Assembly (NCBI GenBank): GCA_031761405.1
Contig: JASEVX010000001.1
Coordinates: forward strand, 47,849,102-47,913,101
From: Serripes groenlandicus
Taxonomy: Eukaryota > Mollusca > Bivalvia > Cardiida > Cardiidae
DNA: 64,000 bases
Reading direction: 5' to 3'
The position numbers and the translations under genes were made by a program. Below the pieces are notes generated by a model. That model was not told the DNA's origin. It made no database searches and was given only the letters and a program-made list of their open reading frames with translations. Positions 62,610-64,000 of this stretch are shown piece by piece. Each line of letters opens with the position of its first letter. Positions within the stretch are counted from its first letter, which is position 1.

Positions 62610-62750
62610 ATCTTTGACTAGAGTAAAAACATGATGGTGATTTTGTTGATTTACACCCTTATGAGTGATTTCTCCTTTTGCCAAAATGCTTTCAATAATC
62701 GTCTTCTGCTGATGATTCAAAATGCATATGCATGTTGGAAAAGGACTTAA
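62610..62750 (-). mobile_element. TTAA-MITE, right half
   Basis: AAAACATGATGGTGATTTTG, GATTTCTCCTTTTGCCAAAATG, GCATGTTGGAAAAGGACTTAA; follows the young copy directly. Confidence 0.52.
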
Positions 62751-63049
62751 ACTACATAAAGACTTAGCTGATGTAATAGTCATTGCTAACATGATGCTTA
62801 CAGTAATGGCTTTTGGTAATGAATAGAATGCAAAGGGTGAAACAGGATCCTATAAGAATACAGCTATATAGTAAAATCTCCCCCACTAGCATTCTGGGAT
62901 GATGGATGATACTAGCAGATACATTGATTAACCCTGGAAAAAGTGTGTGGGAGGGAAATTCCAAGGGAAATAAATTGGTTACTTTAGTATAAAAAAAGAT
63001 GGTACATTGGTTGTCTTTCTTGAGTATAATTATGGTTGTTTCATAAACA

Positions 63050-63105
63050 ATGCTGTGATACAACTACAATACTGTTGAAAAGGACATCAAACGAACAAAC
63101 CACTA
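63050..63105 (+). mobile_element. SINE tail
   Basis: ATGCTGTGATACAACTACAATACTGTTGAAAAGGAC just before the ERR exon acceptor region. Confidence 0.5.
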
Positions 63106-63134
63106 ACAATTTGTTTTCCTCTTTTGTATTTCAG

Positions 63135-63263
63135 GAGTGAGGCTAGACAGAGTGCGAGGAGGTCGACAAAAGTACAAGCGGTCACCAGATTCATTTCCAT
63201 ATGTACAACAAATATTCCCCATTGTCAAAAAACAGTGTATAGACTCAAACTCATCCTTCAACA
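63135..63263 (+). CDS. ERR: ERR exon: C-terminal extension and hinge start
   Basis: 129-bp internal exon. Acceptor TTTTGTATTTCAG, donor GTAAGT from 63264; phase 1 at both ends. Joined to the previous exon it gives ...[19 protein letters not shown], the ERR signature directly after zinc finger [11 protein letters not shown] is the A-box, the minor-groove contact that lets ERR read the extended TNAAGGTCA half-site as a monomer. The following residues ([17 protein letters not shown], then [10 protein letters not shown]) are the variable hinge leading to the ligand-binding domain. The splice phase and the join at GV match the previous exon, so the two are consecutive in the mRNA unless a cassette exon was missed. 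Confidence 0.97.
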
Positions 63264-63497
63264 GTAAGTTCTGTTAAACCTTAGCTTGATACAAATTGTA
63301 TTTGAAGCATAATCATTTTATGCTATAGAAAACTTTTGAAAACTATGAAAATGAAGAAATTCTTATATAATTTGTAATTTCTCTTTTTCTTACATCTCCT
63401 CTGCATCTAAATTATGCTTTCACTTTTCTAGACAGACGCTCACTTTCCAAGGATGTTTGTTTTTAATACTGTAAATTGTTTTTATATCTGTTTGACC

Positions 63498-63734
63498 TTT
63501 AGAACTCTTTCCCACCTGCAGAAGCTTTTTGAAGCATCTGTAGCAGATAACCTTTGAAAACATTACGGCAAAAGGAGAAATTGCTCATGATTATAGCAAT
63601 TTCTTCTTTTGTCCCCAATGTTTTCAACTCTCAATTCAATAATTATGATTTCATTTATTGAAATTTTCCAAAGCTTGTTTAAGATGTTTTCAAAGTTGTC
63701 TGCTGCATATCATTTGTATTTGGGAAAGCGTTAA
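63498..63734 (+). mobile_element. TTAA-MITE, complete
   Basis: TTTAGAACTCTTTCCCACCTGCAG to GTATTTGGGAAAGCGTTAA. Palindrome GCTCATGATTATAGC imperfect. Confidence 0.82.
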
Positions 63735-63817
63735 GTGGATTTGAATTTAAGCCAAATCAAGATTCAGCATTTAAATAGTTGTTATGGTAAACCTAATCTG
63801 CAAACAAAAAACTCTCT

Positions 63818-64000
63818 TTCAACCCTTTCCCACTTCAACAAATAATCAGCAGATGACTTTGATAACATCTCAACAATAATATGGAAATCTCTATAAATGA
63901 AGACATACTTATTGAATAGATTTGAAAACATTGTATCAAATGGAGAAATTGCGCGTTTTGAGCAATTTCTTTTTTTGTCACTAAGTTTTCAAAAGACGTC
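63818..64000 (-). mobile_element. TTAA-MITE, cut by window end
   Basis: TTCAACCCTTTCCCACTTCAAC start; palindrome TTGCGCGTTTTGAGCAA; the right end lies outside the window. Confidence 0.8.

Larger units (their letters stand above)
42734..63134 (+). other. ERR intron, 20.4 kb
   Basis: Runs from GTCAGT to TTTTGTATTTCAG, phase 1. It holds around 40 TTAA-MITE copies or pieces in both orientations, three large tandem-core elements and several SINEs. Its length is set largely by these repeats. Confidence 0.95.

Noticed and set aside
63322..63440. Another MITE copy after the last ERR exon
   Set aside because: Only ACTTTTGAAAACTATG and loose AATTTCTCTTTTTC similarity; no end sequences.
7591..63734. 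CCCTTTCCC / GGGAAAGGG as telomere-like repeats
   Set aside because: They are single terminal inverted ends next to TTAA, not tandem hexamers.
2878..64000. Regular CTGCAGCAGACG motifs as a CRISPR array
   Set aside because: They are arms of ~230-bp transposons in a spliced eukaryotic gene, irregularly spaced and in both orientations.

Overview
**Origin.** The window reads as AT-rich animal nuclear DNA, most likely from a bivalve or related mollusc. It lies inside the gene for an estrogen-related receptor (ERR, a nuclear receptor). Only two exons are recognisable, both on the + strand: 42617-42733 (second zinc finger of the DNA-binding domain) and 63135-63263 (C-terminal extension and start of the hinge). 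Everything else is intron: at least 42.6 kb before the first exon, 20.4 kb between the two, and the start of the next intron. The mollusc assignment rests on the repeats: pearl/HINE-type elements with tandem cores and tRNA-derived SINEs with a shared tail. It is an inference.

**Dominant repeat.** The introns are packed with one short repeat family, called here the TTAA-MITE. About 100 copies or pieces are recognisable, roughly 18-20 kb in total. A full copy is about 230 bp. It starts TTAACCCTTTCCC(T/A)CATA, ends TATG(A/T)GGGAAAGGGTTAA, and carries subterminal CTGCAGCAGACG / CGTCTGCTGCAG arms and a central hairpin (GAAATTGC...GCAATTTC). TTAA target sites and CCC-starting ends are the signature of piggyBac transposons, so this looks like a non-autonomous piggyBac-like family. 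In the feature list, + means the end with CGCTTTCTGACGCCTCTGCAG comes first; - means the end with ACGACAATTCTGCAG (or ACAACAAATCTGCAG) comes first. About 20 copies form a young, uniform group with CCCTTTCCCTCATA ends; the rest are older and diverged, mostly with CCCTTTCCCACATA ends.

**Other repeats.** (1) At least seven sequence-distinct tandem-core elements share one plan: terminal hairpin or inverted ends, a core of about 145-170 bp units, and where the 3' end is preserved it is at or near CTTGTT. This matches the bivalve pearl elements and helentron-derived HINEs. (2) Several tRNA-derived SINE families. (3) A palindromic family centred on GTACTCAAAAGAAT. (4) A second TTAA-ended family. (5) Simple arrays of 27, 80, 112 and 208 bp. 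(6) At 1-2235, a decayed element with a possible tyrosine-recombinase remnant and a 55-bp perfect inverted repeat, perhaps DIRS-like.

**Layout.** 1-2.2 kb decayed retroelement; 2.9-9.4 kb MITEs and tandem-core elements; 9.8-18.7 kb MITEs with quiet stretches; 19-23 kb tandem-core elements, SINEs and a tRNA-like unit; 25.3-25.7 kb a possible small nested gene with an NRF-1 site and an ERR element; 26-42 kb MITEs, SINEs and minisatellites; 42.6 kb ERR exon; 42.8-63 kb the densest MITE intron; 63.1 kb ERR exon.

**Most interesting points.** A 51-nt near-perfect inverted MITE pair brackets the in-frame zinc-finger exon. Nested insertions and paralogous empty sites support TTAA targeting. The central palindrome of the MITE covaries between copies. 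The tandem-core families share one architecture. The possible promoter and small ORF at 25.35 kb is unexplained.
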